From the IMG/VR virus record IMGVR_UViG_3300030110_004707, positions 1-42,493 of that record: a stretch of DNA of 42,493 bases; one strand, written 5' to 3'. The stretch's first letter is position 1. Each line of letters starts with the position of its first letter. Origin of the DNA: a virus. Positions 1-6,796 of this stretch are shown one piece after another. A program made the position numbers and the translations under genes. The notes under the pieces are model-generated. The model was given only the letters and a program-made list of their open reading frames with translations, was not told the origin of the DNA and ran no database searches.

Positions 1-110
1 CCACCTTTATCTTGTAATATCTTACGAGCAGTTTTTTCATCATGTGCCGGTATCCCATAACGATACTCACACTTAACTGAGAAATAGTACATATCTTTCT
101 CTTCACTCAT
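1..110 (-). CDS. Partial small hypothetical protein, paralogue of the gene at 5443-5658
   Basis: The gene runs off the left edge; only its first 36 codons are in the window. The start ATG (108-110) has an AGGAG site 7-8 bases upstream. The visible protein starts MSEEKDMYYFSVKCEYRYGI and continues with a segment ending ARKILQDKG. It is nearly the same as the N-terminus of the complete 71-residue protein encoded at 5443-5658, and the DNA is also close to identical, so this is a recent duplicate. No function is known to me. The full protein is likely about 65-70 residues. Confidence 0.75.
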   Translation of the reverse strand, partial: MSEEKDMYYFSVKCEYRYGIPAHDEKTARKILQDKG

Positions 111-119
111 CTTCACTCC

Positions 120-257
120 TTAACTCTCTTCTGGTTGATTAAAAACTTCTAAATGTAAGGAAAAACCACCATCTTGTCCTTTCCAGTTAAACTCCCAATC
201 CTCTCCAAAATGTTTAGTCAGTAACGCACTAAACTCTTCATCAAATTTTTCATCCAT
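120..257 (-). CDS. Small acidic hypothetical protein (45 aa)
   Basis: A 45-codon frame starts at ATG 255-257 with an AAGGAG-type site 7 bases upstream and ends with TAA at 120-122, just before the ribosome binding site of the next small gene. The protein starts MDEKFDEEFSALLTKHFGED, is acidic and rich in aromatic residues (WEFNW), and has no membrane segment. The spacing to its neighbours fits the leftward operon. I do not recognise it. Confidence 0.65.
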   Translation of the reverse strand: MDEKFDEEFSALLTKHFGEDWEFNWKGQDGGFSLHLEVFNQPEES

Positions 258-278
258 TTGACTCTCCTTTTACCGGGT

Positions 279-1637
279 TTATTTAAGTTTTACTACCTTA
301 CCAAAAGACTCCATGGTGCGTTCTACTTCCCCACTTTTAGTGACGATAAAGATCGTGGGTATGCCACACCATTTGTCAATAGTTCCTACATAGCCATCAG
401 TTAAAACAATCAAAACATCAGGGTCTAATTTATGCTTGTTCATGTACTCAGGTACAACGCTTATATCTGTACCGCCGCCGCCATCAGGTTTAGTAGACTT
501 AATCATGTCACGAACATCTTCGCCTTCATACACCTCATGAGGGTGTCGCATAGCAGTATCCCAATACATAACATCTATTCTTTCAATTCCCAGCCCTTGA
601 CAGATATTATCTGTCTCAGTAAGACACTCAGTAATTTCATCTTGACCCATTGAACCTGAGAGATCAGTGGCAAAAGCAATATACGGCACAGTCTCGCAAG
701 TATAACTAGGCATATAGATATCTTGTGATAAGAACCTTTTGTTAGGCTTTGACCATGTAGAGTCATCCCGCTGTGGCATCATAGCTGTCATGTAATCTCT
801 CAACAAATCATACGGATTTATTTGAGGTATAAATAATTCAGCAAATTCTCGATCCCCGCCCGAACCCGAATCTCCAATGGATTGTATTAATTTCTCACCA
901 TGTCTATTACGTTCATCAACTTTCCGCTGAGTATCAAGTTCCTCGGTAGGATCAAGACCCTCTACAACACCCCACATATGTGAGTCGAAAGGTTTACCTG
1001 TATTCATACCTCCACCAACTTGACTTTGACCCTGACCCTGACCCTGACCTTGACCATCTTCGCCATCTTCGCAATCTTGTTTTTCTTTGTAGAGAATATC
1101 AAAAACTTGCTTGGTATCCATACCCTCAAATCTTCTATCAAAACAACCACCAATTTTAGGGAACGCACAAACTTCTTGATTAGGATCGTAATTAACTATT
1201 TGTAGGTTTATCACATAGTCCATAGCTTTATTAGTCAAATCTGGGTCTATATCATGCAGTTCTTTCCATATGAAGAAATGTTTAAACGCAATATGCCAAC
1301 ATTCATGTAGTAGAATGAACGCAAGTTCTTTATCATCAAGTAAATCTACAAACTTCTCATTGATGTAGATATGCAATCCATCAGTACAAGCCGTAAGAGC
1401 ATTATCAGATTCTGTCATTTTCTTAATGGCATCTGCGATTGCAACATTTTTATGTGCTTCTGATAAAGCATTTTCCAAAGTTTTGTTTAGGTTTTCAATT
1501 AGCTTACCTATATCTTGAATCTCTCCCCCATCAAAGACCTCACTGTTGGTTAGAAATCCACCCATTCTCATAAACTTCTTATGAGTACATAATTGAACGC
1601 ATACCCGCTCAACTCGCTGCTGTGCTGTAAGTTCCAT
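279..1637 (-). CDS. VWA-domain protein with zincin-like N-terminal domain (DUF2201 type)
   Basis: A 452-residue protein. Residues 111-120 read HECWHIAFKH, the HExxHxxxxH signature of the putative metallopeptidase domain found at the N-terminus of VWA-like (DUF2201) proteins. Residues 325-329 are DLSGS, the MIDAS metal-binding motif of a von Willebrand factor A domain, followed by GGGGTD (about 386-391) and LTDG (about 413-416). A Gly/Gln linker separates the two domains. Proteins of this type partner MoxR AAA+ ATPases, and the next gene upstream is such an ATPase, so both probably form one remodelling complex in the cytoplasm. The target is unknown. The start ATG has AAGGAG 6 bases upstream. 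Family call is firm; the phage role is inference. Confidence 0.9.
   Translation of the reverse strand: MELTAQQRVERVCVQLCTHKKFMRMGGFLTNSEVFDGGEIQDIGKLIENLNKTLENALSEAHKNVAIADAIKKMTESDNALTACTDGLHIYINEKFVDLLDDKELAFILLHECWHIAFKHFFIWKELHDIDPDLTNKAMDYVINLQIVNYDPNQEVCAFPKIGGCFDRRFEGMDTKQVFDILYKEKQDCEDGEDGQGQGQGQGQSQVGGGMNTGKPFDSHMWGVVEGLDPTEELDTQRKVDERNRHGEKLIQSIGDSGSGGDREFAELFIPQINPYDLLRDYMTAMMPQRDDSTWSKPNKRFLSQDIYMPSYTCETVPYIAFATDLSGSMGQDEITECLTETDNICQGLGIERIDVMYWDTAMRHPHEVYEGEDVRDMIKSTKPDGGGGTDISVVPEYMNKHKLDPDVLIVLTDGYVGTIDKWCGIPTIFIVTKSGEVERTMESFGKVVKLK
1020..1056 (-). repeat. Hexanucleotide tandem repeat encoding a Gly-Gln linker
   Basis: Six tandem hexamers (TGACTT, three TGACCC, TGACCT, TGACCA on the plus strand) lie inside the VWA gene and encode alternating Gly and Gln in the linker between the zincin and VWA domains. 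Linker length could vary by slippage without loss of frame. Confidence 0.8.
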
Positions 1638-1662
1638 ACTTACTCCTTAAGATATTAATATT

Positions 1663-1677
1663 TGTAACACTGTTACT
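1663..1677. promoter_or_regulatory. Dyad TGTAACA-N-TGTTACT, copy 1 (operator-like)
   Basis: The 15-base sequence TGTAACACTGTTACT sits between the stop of the AAA+ gene and the start of the VWA gene. The same dyad occurs at 2812-2826 and 4033-4047. It could be a protein-binding site or a small RNA hairpin; it lacks the T tract of a terminator. Confidence 0.5.
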
Positions 1678-2764
1678 AAACTGCTTTTTTGAACAGATAG
1701 TTGTTTGTAGTCGCCCAATCTATAAACTCTTTACAAGCCATAGATTTGCTGTTGTCACTAGCCGACAAAGACTTAGCAAACAAACCTTGCTTTTCTTTTG
1801 ATAACCTAGTTAAATACTTCAACCATTTAGGCATGGTCTGGGCAGTGACTTGATTGACCGCTTTGTATGTCGTAATAATCTCAGCCATAGGATCATCATG
1901 TAGTTCAATACCCGTGGGATCAGCAAGTATAGCTTCCCATGTTGGTAACTTATCATTTAATTGAATGAACGCATTTAGCTCCATGGCGGCAGTTTCGCCA
2001 ATCGCACCAATCAAACTAGCTAGTGTTGCTCTAGCACCTACTTGCTCTCTACCATACAAGACATGAGATGCCATCATAGCAGATCGAGGAGACAAATAAG
2101 TATTGATGATTCCCTCAGGAGGATTGAATATTCGTGAGTTTTTAGACTGACCGGCATCTGTGTATTCTTTCATGACATCAGGTGTTTCATGAACATATGC
2201 AATCATCAATGGATGGGCATTATTTTTAGCGGCATAAGATATCCACTTTGTAGCGGTAGGACATCTAAACTTAATAGTGATTACTCTGTTACGAACATGA
2301 GATTTTAACTTATCACCTAGATTCAGTTCGATACTATTACCAGTAGCAAACAAAATAGAATCTTCCATCAAGTGTAGATCACCGATCCTATCTTCTAGTA
2401 TCAAGGGCAGTAACATATTCTGAACAGACTGTTGTGCTTTTGTAAATTCATCCAAGCCAACAATGAGCGGTTTCTTCTTGTGAAACCCAAAGTGAACATT
2501 GGGGAGATACCGAGTAGCACCAATCTCTTTATCCATGTACGGCATCAACAAATCACCGAGATCGAGATTCGCACAATCTATCATAGCTTCTTCATGTGTG
2601 GGGTTCAATGTTTTCAAACCCTCCATAATTGAGGTTTTACCTACCCCAGGATTTCCCATCAGCAAATACGTCACACGCTTACCGCTTTTAGGTTTACGAC
2701 CATTTACATTAATTGCGTTTACTGCGTCATCATAGTCCATCACATCCATTTTTGTTGTAGACAT
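1676..2764 (-). CDS. MoxR-type AAA+ ATPase
   Basis: A 362-residue AAA+ protein. Walker A is GNPGVGKTS (residues 37-45), Walker B is LIVGLDEF (100-107), and the sensor-1 region is FATGN (139-143). This is the pattern of the MoxR/CbbQ/NirQ branch, whose members hydrolyse ATP to remodel partner proteins and are encoded next to VWA-domain proteins. Here the VWA gene follows 38 bases downstream on the same strand, so the two probably act together. An AGGAGAG site lies 7 bases before the ATG. A 15-bp dyad lies 48 bases upstream of the start. The client, possibly a host enzyme or a phage assembly factor, cannot be read from the sequence. Confidence 0.93.
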   Translation of the reverse strand: MSTTKMDVMDYDDAVNAINVNGRKPKSGKRVTYLLMGNPGVGKTSIMEGLKTLNPTHEEAMIDCANLDLGDLLMPYMDKEIGATRYLPNVHFGFHKKKPLIVGLDEFTKAQQSVQNMLLPLILEDRIGDLHLMEDSILFATGNSIELNLGDKLKSHVRNRVITIKFRCPTATKWISYAAKNNAHPLMIAYVHETPDVMKEYTDAGQSKNSRIFNPPEGIINTYLSPRSAMMASHVLYGREQVGARATLASLIGAIGETAAMELNAFIQLNDKLPTWEAILADPTGIELHDDPMAEIITTYKAVNQVTAQTMPKWLKYLTRLSKEKQGLFAKSLSASDNSKSMACKEFIDWATTNNYLFKKAV

Positions 2765-2811
2765 CTTACTCTCCTGTAAAGATAATAATATTTAAAATAA
2801 AATAAAAAAAA

Positions 2812-2826
2812 TGTAACACTGTTACA
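2812..2826. promoter_or_regulatory. Dyad TGTAACA-C-TGTTACA, copy 2 (operator-like)
   Basis: A perfect 7+1+7 inverted repeat located 48 bases upstream of the AAA+ ATPase start, inside the A-rich leader. It is the best placed of the three copies to act as an operator for the AAA+/VWA unit. Confidence 0.55.
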
Positions 2827-2830
2827 TAAT

Positions 2831-2879
2831 GAAAAAACGAAAGAGAGGATCATACTATAGGGGAACAACCCTCTCTTTC
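2831..2879 (-). terminator. Terminator-like hairpin, leftward
   Basis: GAAAGAGAGG (2839-2848) and CCTCTCTTTC (2870-2879) form a perfect 10-bp stem with a 21-base loop. Read leftward, the stem is followed by CG and then six T residues. It lies downstream of the gene at 3038-3655, so it may end or attenuate that transcript before the AAA+ gene. The long loop makes it less than ideal. Confidence 0.5.
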
Positions 2880-2965
2880 TCATGGAAAAGCGTACCGTTT
2901 TTCTCTCCTTTCTCTGGGTACATATATTAGACGGGATTTTAACCTAAAAGTTCCCGAGACAAATT

Positions 2966-3033
2966 CCGTACCTCACCGTACCTTACCGTACTCCACCACA
3001 CCTAACCCTGCCCTAGCCAACCAATCCGTACCG
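2966..3033. repeat. CCGTACC repeats in 10-bp phase
   Basis: CCGTACC or CCGTACT starts at 2966, 2976 and 2986, and CCGTACC again at 3026, all in the same 10-bp register. The decamers between are degenerate and C-rich. One-helical-turn spacing is typical of sites that bind a protein cooperatively on one DNA face. Confidence 0.6.
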
Positions 3034-3037
3034 TGGC

Positions 3038-3655
3038 TCATTGAGTAATGTCTAGTTTGACAACATTGAATCTGCCAAACGTGGGTCTAAAGTCACCAAT
3101 ACCTACCAAGCGACCAGATGTATTTAAAACCTCTTGAAACAATACTGGGTCTATATACTCAGGTGTTAATACTTGCATATGAAACTCTGCCCTCCAACCT
3201 GTGCGAATAGCCGGTCTAGTTCTGTTGATGCTACTACGCATAATAGTTACACGTCTTTTATCCAAGTAATCCCAATCCTTAACACCTAGTGAAGCTAAAT
3301 CAGTTAAAGACACAACTCCGGCTTTGAACAAATCCATTGCGGATTTTCTTGGGGATCGAGGGTCTTTCTTAAACTTAGAAGCATGGATAATAGACTGTCT
3401 AAGATACTCACTAGGAATACACAAATGACCCTTGTCATTTCTCCAGACATACGCCTCAATATTGTCAGTCTTTTTAGCCGCCGAACCCTTTGATGCTTTT
3501 TCTTTTGCTTCCACATCTTCACAAGACCATCTGTGAAACAACAAATCACAAGCACCTTCAAGTGTGATGTGAACCGCATACGGAATATCTGCATCAACTG
3601 TAAACTTCCCATCATTTGATGGGTTAGAGATAACTGCAAGTTTAGCTTTCTTCAT
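3038..3655 (-). CDS. Conserved phage hypothetical protein (205 aa)
   Basis: A 205-residue soluble protein. It has no signal or membrane segment. A conserved-looking core includes KGSAAKKTDN (about 57-66), DPRSPRKSAMDLFKAGVVSL, RPAIRTGW and, near the end, GRLVGIGDFRPTFGRF. I recall similar proteins in other phages, with no established function; the C-terminal GDxRPxFGRF pattern is the clearest hallmark. The start ATG overlaps the stop of 3652-4074 (ATGA), so the genes are translationally coupled. Its position just upstream of the AAA+/VWA pair makes it a candidate partner, but a hairpin and a 270-base gap lie between. The overlapping frame at 3304-3639 is not a gene. Confidence 0.85.
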   Translation of the reverse strand: MKKAKLAVISNPSNDGKFTVDADIPYAVHITLEGACDLLFHRWSCEDVEAKEKASKGSAAKKTDNIEAYVWRNDKGHLCIPSEYLRQSIIHASKFKKDPRSPRKSAMDLFKAGVVSLTDLASLGVKDWDYLDKRRVTIMRSSINRTRPAIRTGWRAEFHMQVLTPEYIDPVLFQEVLNTSGRLVGIGDFRPTFGRFNVVKLDITQ

Positions 3656-4074
3656 TTCTTCACCGCCTTTTCTTTTTGATTAAATCCTATTATTTTTTGC
3701 AATATAAACTCCTGATCCATACCAAGACCTTTGTAACCAAGTTGATGAGACTTGATAGCAGTCACCAGTTCTTGCTCATTGGTGTAAAAAACAATCTTGT
3801 CATCAGGCACTCCAAAAGTATCTTCAACTGTATTGACTGTAGATACCTTATCCTTCGCTAACTCCTCAATATAAGTTGGCTCTCCAAAAGATACATAGCC
3901 AACTCTGGACTCCCACTTCTTATCAGAAGCGTAACGATACTTAACTAATGCACCTATTGTTTCTACTTGTGGGAATCCATTTATCTTATGGACAGTTGAA
4001 ACAGTCATTGGTTCCGCATTAATATCAACTTTTGTAACAGTGTTACATTTTGAATCTCGCATAAAATTAATCAC
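3652..4074 (-). CDS. Hypothetical protein (140 aa)
   Basis: The start is GTG at 4072-4074, overlapping the TGA of the upstream gene (GTGA) with a GGGAGAG site upstream, so coupling is likely. The protein starts MINFMRDSKC and is a mixed alpha/beta soluble sequence with a Lys-rich end (NQKEKAVKK). It contains no motif I recognise. A copy of the 15-bp dyad found upstream of the AAA+ gene lies in codons 10-14. Confidence 0.75.
   Translation of the reverse strand: MINFMRDSKCNTVTKVDINAEPMTVSTVHKINGFPQVETIGALVKYRYASDKKWESRVGYVSFGEPTYIEELAKDKVSTVNTVEDTFGVPDDKIVFYTNEQELVTAIKSHQLGYKGLGMDQEFILQKIIGFNQKEKAVKK
4033..4047. promoter_or_regulatory. Dyad TGTAACA-G-TGTTACA, copy 3 (operator-like)
   Basis: A perfect 7+1+7 inverted repeat inside the start of the gene at 3652-4074. 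It is the third copy of the dyad at 1663-1677 and 2812-2826 and differs only at the central base. Confidence 0.5.
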
Positions 4075-4514
4075 TTTTGCTCTCCCTTATTTTTTCTTTT
4101 GGTTTGCCCGAAAATACTCTCATATCTGTCCTTGTATTCTACGAACTCCGATTCAAGTTTCTTATGCTCTACTGCCAGTGCAACTAACTTATTTTCAAGT
4201 CTCTCTATGTGTGCGTACTTAGACTGTATAAGACCCCCATGCTCTTTTTGTATATCTCTTTTATACGCATCATTCAAACCACGTAGCCGATCTACTTCCA
4301 CTTCAAGTTTCTCTATGTCTTTTTTATACTCAGCACTTAAACTACGCAACACGCCATTCTCCTGATCTATCATTAAATACTCTTTCAGAAGAGTGATCGG
4401 AGACATTTCACTAACTCTCTTTAGCTTGTCTCTTTTTTCTAGCTTGTCAACTGCATCTTTCATGATAGTGTCTACCATGTTCATTGGTTTATCATTCATT
4501 GGTTTATCATTCAT
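4071..4514 (-). CDS. Coiled-coil hypothetical protein (147 aa)
   Basis: A highly charged protein whose residues from about 50 to 135 form a likely long coiled coil (heptad-like Leu spacing in a Lys/Glu-rich sequence). The N-terminus repeats MNDKP twice, encoded by a 15-bp tandem repeat near 4484-4513, so alternative ATG starts 15 bases apart exist. GGAGGT lies upstream of the first. It overlaps both neighbours by 4 bases. Coiled-coil early proteins can be scaffolds or inhibitors; no specific role is visible. Confidence 0.8.
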   Translation of the reverse strand: MNDKPMNDKPMNMVDTIMKDAVDKLEKRDKLKRVSEMSPITLLKEYLMIDQENGVLRSLSAEYKKDIEKLEVEVDRLRGLNDAYKRDIQKEHGGLIQSKYAHIERLENKLVALAVEHKKLESEFVEYKDRYESIFGQTKRKNKGEQK

Positions 4515-4717
4515 TTGACTAGACCTCCCTTGTTATTGATACCACTTAATAAATTGCGATCTGTGACCACAACATAGTTACTCTTGTGTAAAGGTACTAA
4601 TGTGTGTTTTACTTTTTCACTAGCCGCCTGACCGCAAACCTTACAAACCGAATACCCAAGGGAAATTCTTCCCTCAGGTACAAAGTTGCTACAATCGCTT
4701 GTAGTACATTTAGACAT
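4511..4717 (-). CDS. Small zinc-ribbon-like protein (68 aa)
   Basis: The protein starts MSKCTTSDCSNFVPEGRI and has C4, C9, C25 and C28 (CKVCG), a plausible four-cysteine zinc site. The middle part, HTLVPLHKSNYVVVTDRN, resembles a small protein seen in many podovirus early regions, but no function is established to my knowledge. The ATG has AAGGAG 7 bases upstream; the stop overlaps the start of 4071-4514, and the start overlaps 4710-4976. Confidence 0.8.
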   Translation of the reverse strand: MSKCTTSDCSNFVPEGRISLGYSVCKVCGQAASEKVKHTLVPLHKSNYVVVTDRNLLSGINNKGGLVK

Positions 4718-4976
4718 TTGACATTCTCCTTCGGATAGACTTATTCAAGTTGTTACTAAAAGTACCTTGGACAAAAAACTTGAACAGACAATAAAGAGAA
4801 CCGATAGTAATTGCACCCAAACTCATAAGCCAAAGATATTCCCTGTATGGGAATGGTTGATGCTCCGGCATATAGTATTGGATATCGAATGACGCAAACT
4901 GCAACGTCAAGAGTATAGTGTTGATGTTAGTCAACATAATTAGAAACAACACAACTAACTTATTCATTAGGCTCAT
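4710..4976 (-). CDS. Small membrane protein with two predicted TM segments (88 aa)
   Basis: Hydrophobic segments lie at about residues 6-28 (KLVVLFLIMLTNINTILLTL) and 48-69 (LWLMSLGAITIGSLYCLFKF), followed by a basic tail (NKSIRRRMSNV). The topology would put both ends on one side of the inner membrane. Size and topology resemble small holins or superinfection-exclusion proteins, but a true holin is present in the late region. Function unknown. Confidence 0.75.
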   Translation of the reverse strand: MSLMNKLVVLFLIMLTNINTILLTLQFASFDIQYYMPEHQPFPYREYLWLMSLGAITIGSLYCLFKFFVQGTFSNNLNKSIRRRMSNV

Positions 4977-5109
4977 AATCTTTCCTTTGATTGAGGTAAT
5001 ACTGTTTTAAAATATGGTGCATGACGCTCCACCCATTAGCCTGTACCTGTTTGGCTAACTCCAATACTTCTTTGTCATCAGGTACAGACACAACTTTTTC
5101 TTCGCTCAT
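4960..5109 (-). CDS. Small hypothetical protein (49 aa)
   Basis: A 49-codon frame starts at ATG 5107-5109 with GGGGAGAG upstream and ends at TAA 4960-4962, inside the start of the next gene (17-base overlap). The protein begins MSEEKVVSVPDDKEVLELAK and looks helical. Its leader and first codons (GAGAGTGAAGATGAG) match those at 110 and 5313, so the initiation region has been copied between genes. Confidence 0.65.
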   Translation of the reverse strand: MSEEKVVSVPDDKEVLELAKQVQANGWSVMHHILKQYYLNQRKDYEPNE

Positions 5110-5121
5110 CTTCACTCTCCC

Positions 5122-5313
5122 CTATGCTTCTGTTTGAAAAACAATTCGTCCGTCAGAATCAAAAACAGAATATTTGACAGTTGAATGAAAAGCATCAGAA
5201 CAGACCTCGTCAACGGTACCATTGGAATATAAAGCTGATAAATCAGAAACTTTGTCAGCTTCTATGTTTGCGTGATCTGTAGTTGTTCTAACTACCCTAT
5301 ATTTTTCACTCAT
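5122..5313 (-). CDS. Small hypothetical protein (63 aa)
   Basis: I place the start at ATG 5311-5313 (MSEKYRVVRTTTDHAN), 7 bases after AAGGAG; an in-frame GTG two codons earlier is less well spaced. The rest looks like a small beta-rich fold (STVKYSVFDSDGRIVFQTEA). I do not recognise it. It follows the membrane peptide gene at 5316-5456 with two bases between. Confidence 0.7.
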   Translation of the reverse strand: MSEKYRVVRTTTDHANIEADKVSDLSALYSNGTVDEVCSDAFHSTVKYSVFDSDGRIVFQTEA

Positions 5314-5315
5314 CT

Positions 5316-5456
5316 TCACTCTCCTTTCGTGTAACAGTCCGTTCTACAAGCTACGTTATGTAACGTAGAATTAAGTATATCATACATAAACACTACAGTA
5401 ACTGATAAAGCTAATAGTAATAGTATGATGGGTAATGCACGTTCAAGGTGTTTCAT
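5316..5456 (-). CDS. Small single-span membrane protein (46 aa)
   Basis: The frame starts at ATG 5454-5456 after AAAGGAGG and ends at TGA 5316-5318, directly before the next start. Residues 8-26 are strongly hydrophobic (LPIILLLLALSVTVVFM), then a short tail with two cysteines follows. It may be a membrane-anchored or lipoprotein-like peptide, as short phage regulators of membrane processes often are. An 18-bp palindrome lies within codons 30-36. Confidence 0.65.
   Translation of the reverse strand: MKHLERALPIILLLLALSVTVVFMYDILNSTLHNVACRTDCYTKGE
5351..5368. repeat. Palindrome CTACGTTA-TG-TAACGTAG
   Basis: A perfect 8+2+8 inverted repeat inside the membrane-peptide gene. The same arms occur in the longer palindromes at 8180-8207 and 8726-8749. 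Without a T tract this copy is not a terminator. Confidence 0.6.
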
Positions 5457-5658
5457 TGTTGTCCTCCTTTTTTCTGCGAACCTCTACAAGTTCTGCTCTT
5501 TTGTAATCATCTTCCGATAAAAGTAGTTCTCCACTTATTTCTAAACCACCTTTATCTTGTAATATCTTACGAGCAGTTTTTTCATCACGTGCTGATATCC
5601 CATAACGATACTCACACTTAACTGAAAAAAGATAGTCTTTTTCTTCACTCATTTTCAT
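5443..5658 (-). CDS. Small hypothetical protein (71 aa), paralogue of the gene at the left edge
   Basis: The protein begins MKMSEEKDYLFSVKCEYRYG and is soluble and charged. GGAGG lies 6 bases before the ATG at 5656-5658; a second in-frame ATG lies two codons later. The first part is nearly identical, in DNA and protein, to the partial gene at 1-110. Its 3' end overlaps the start of the membrane peptide gene by 14 bases. Function unknown. Confidence 0.8.
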   Translation of the reverse strand: MKMSEEKDYLFSVKCEYRYGISARDEKTARKILQDKGGLEISGELLLSEDDYKRAELVEVRRKKEDNNETP

Positions 5659-5661
5659 TTG

Positions 5662-6108
5662 TTACCTCCAGTCGTTACTTACCAATGTTTTAGTTGGTAG
5701 CTTTGCTCGTTCAAGGTGTTTTCTACGAGCGGTTACTTCCCTGTCTATCCCACGCTTTGCTAGAAGATGTATCACAGCGTGAGCCATCACACACCAGTAG
5801 TCATCAAGTAAGTTATCGTCATCATCTATGTCCGTAACAGCAAAACCTTTTACAAAATCCTTGTTCACTCTCTCATCCATTCGGTTTGGGACGTAAAAAT
5901 AACTTTGTCTCCTTTCTAACCAGCCCACGATGTAATGGCGTTTAAATCCATACGACTTGTTATAAAATAGCCCGTTGTAAATCTCTTTCTCTAACTCCTC
6001 TAAGTGTATTACAGGACACACCGCTAAGAAATATGCTTGAGCTTTATCAATATCATAAACTCTGTCATATTTTGGTTCTGCAACATTCAAGAATGTTAAT
6101 GTATTCAT
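5662..6108 (-). CDS. Hypothetical protein (148 aa)
   Basis: A soluble protein starting MNTLTFLNVAEPKYDRVYDI, with RHYIVGWLERRQSYFYVPNR in the middle and a His-containing helix (CVMAHAVIHLLAKRG, about residues 106-120). No family is recognised. The AAGGAG site 6 bases before the ATG and a 4-base overlap with the upstream gene support the call. Confidence 0.8.
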   Translation of the reverse strand: MNTLTFLNVAEPKYDRVYDIDKAQAYFLAVCPVIHLEELEKEIYNGLFYNKSYGFKRHYIVGWLERRQSYFYVPNRMDERVNKDFVKGFAVTDIDDDDNLLDDYWCVMAHAVIHLLAKRGIDREVTARRKHLERAKLPTKTLVSNDWR

Positions 6109-6476
6109 GCTTTCTCCTTTTCACTTTTCTTTTCCCAATACCACCAATCTCTACTACAAGTAAAGTCCTCTTTAATCATCTGACAAAACGTAAGCATATG
6201 CCATACATAAATATCTATAGTCCTAGCATTTGTCTCACAATAATCAATAGTGCCTGAAGCACTATCTTCAGCCCTTTTACCTATATAGAATGATTCACAA
6301 CCTGTTGCAGTAAACCTAATACTGGGACTTTGTTCTTTAGAAACAGTTACTTCATGTATATAATCTTCACCCATCTTACATACATATTTAAACTCTTTGA
6401 GTACAGCGTCCCATTCTTCATCTGTAAAATCAGTAGGTTGATTCCAATAGTTTGTATACTCCTTTTCTTCCATCAT
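6105..6476 (-). CDS. Hypothetical protein (123 aa)
   Basis: The protein begins MMEEKEYTNYWNQPTDFTDE and is acidic at both ends, with several aromatic residues and a Lys/Glu-rich tail. AGGAG lies 7 bases before the first of two adjacent ATG codons. The ends overlap neighbours by 4 bases (ATGA). Function unknown. Confidence 0.78.
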   Translation of the reverse strand: MMEEKEYTNYWNQPTDFTDEEWDAVLKEFKYVCKMGEDYIHEVTVSKEQSPSIRFTATGCESFYIGKRAEDSASGTIDYCETNARTIDIYVWHMLTFCQMIKEDFTCSRDWWYWEKKSEKEKA

Positions 6477-6775
6477 GCTTGTACTCCTCCATAGGTTTTG
6501 TTTAGGTTGGCAAGGAGATGACGCACTCGTAGTGTTTCATCTGCCGAGTGTAGTAGAGATGATATTTCTGCCGTCCTTTGTTCAGACATCTTTAGTTTAG
6601 CAAGTGCTTCCTCTTCAACTTTCTTAGCAAGTGCTTTCTTAACAAGTGCTTTCCTACGTTCTTTCTCTTCAGCACGTTGTTCTTTTTGGGATTTGGATTT
6701 GTTTCTCTCTATGTTAGCTTCCTTTGTTACACGGTTGCTACGATCTTTTGCTTTCTTCTGTTTCTTGTTAGTCAT
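6473..6775 (-). CDS. Basic helical hypothetical protein (100 aa)
   Basis: I place the start at ATG 6773-6775 (MTNKKQKKAKDRSNRV), 7 bases after GAGGAG; the frame stays open to 6943 but that extension lies in the iteron region and lacks a good site. Residues 1-60 are extremely rich in Lys, Arg and Glu, likely a long basic helix that could bind nucleic acid. The C-terminal part (about 65-90) has Leu-rich helices. Its position next to the iteron region makes a DNA-binding role attractive, but this is inference. Confidence 0.75.
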   Translation of the reverse strand: MTNKKQKKAKDRSNRVTKEANIERNKSKSQKEQRAEEKERRKALVKKALAKKVEEEALAKLKMSEQRTAEISSLLHSADETLRVRHLLANLNKTYGGVQA

Positions 6776-6796
6776 GCTTGTACTCCTCAGTAAAGT

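Larger units (their letters stand above)
2765..3037. other. Noncoding regulatory gap upstream of the AAA+/VWA pair
   Basis: This 273-base gap has no credible gene. From left to right it holds an A-rich tract, a 15-bp dyad, a terminator-like hairpin for leftward transcripts, a GCGTACCG motif near 2885-2892 and a block of CCGTACC repeats in 10-bp phase. Together these suggest that the AAA+/VWA pair is a separately controlled unit downstream of 3038-3655. Confidence 0.6.

Noticed and set aside
2846-2866. T7-promoter-like string ACTATAGGGG
   Set aside because: Only the downstream half of the T7 consensus is matched, the direction is antisense to the neighbouring genes, it lies in the loop of a hairpin, and no phage RNA polymerase gene is in the window.
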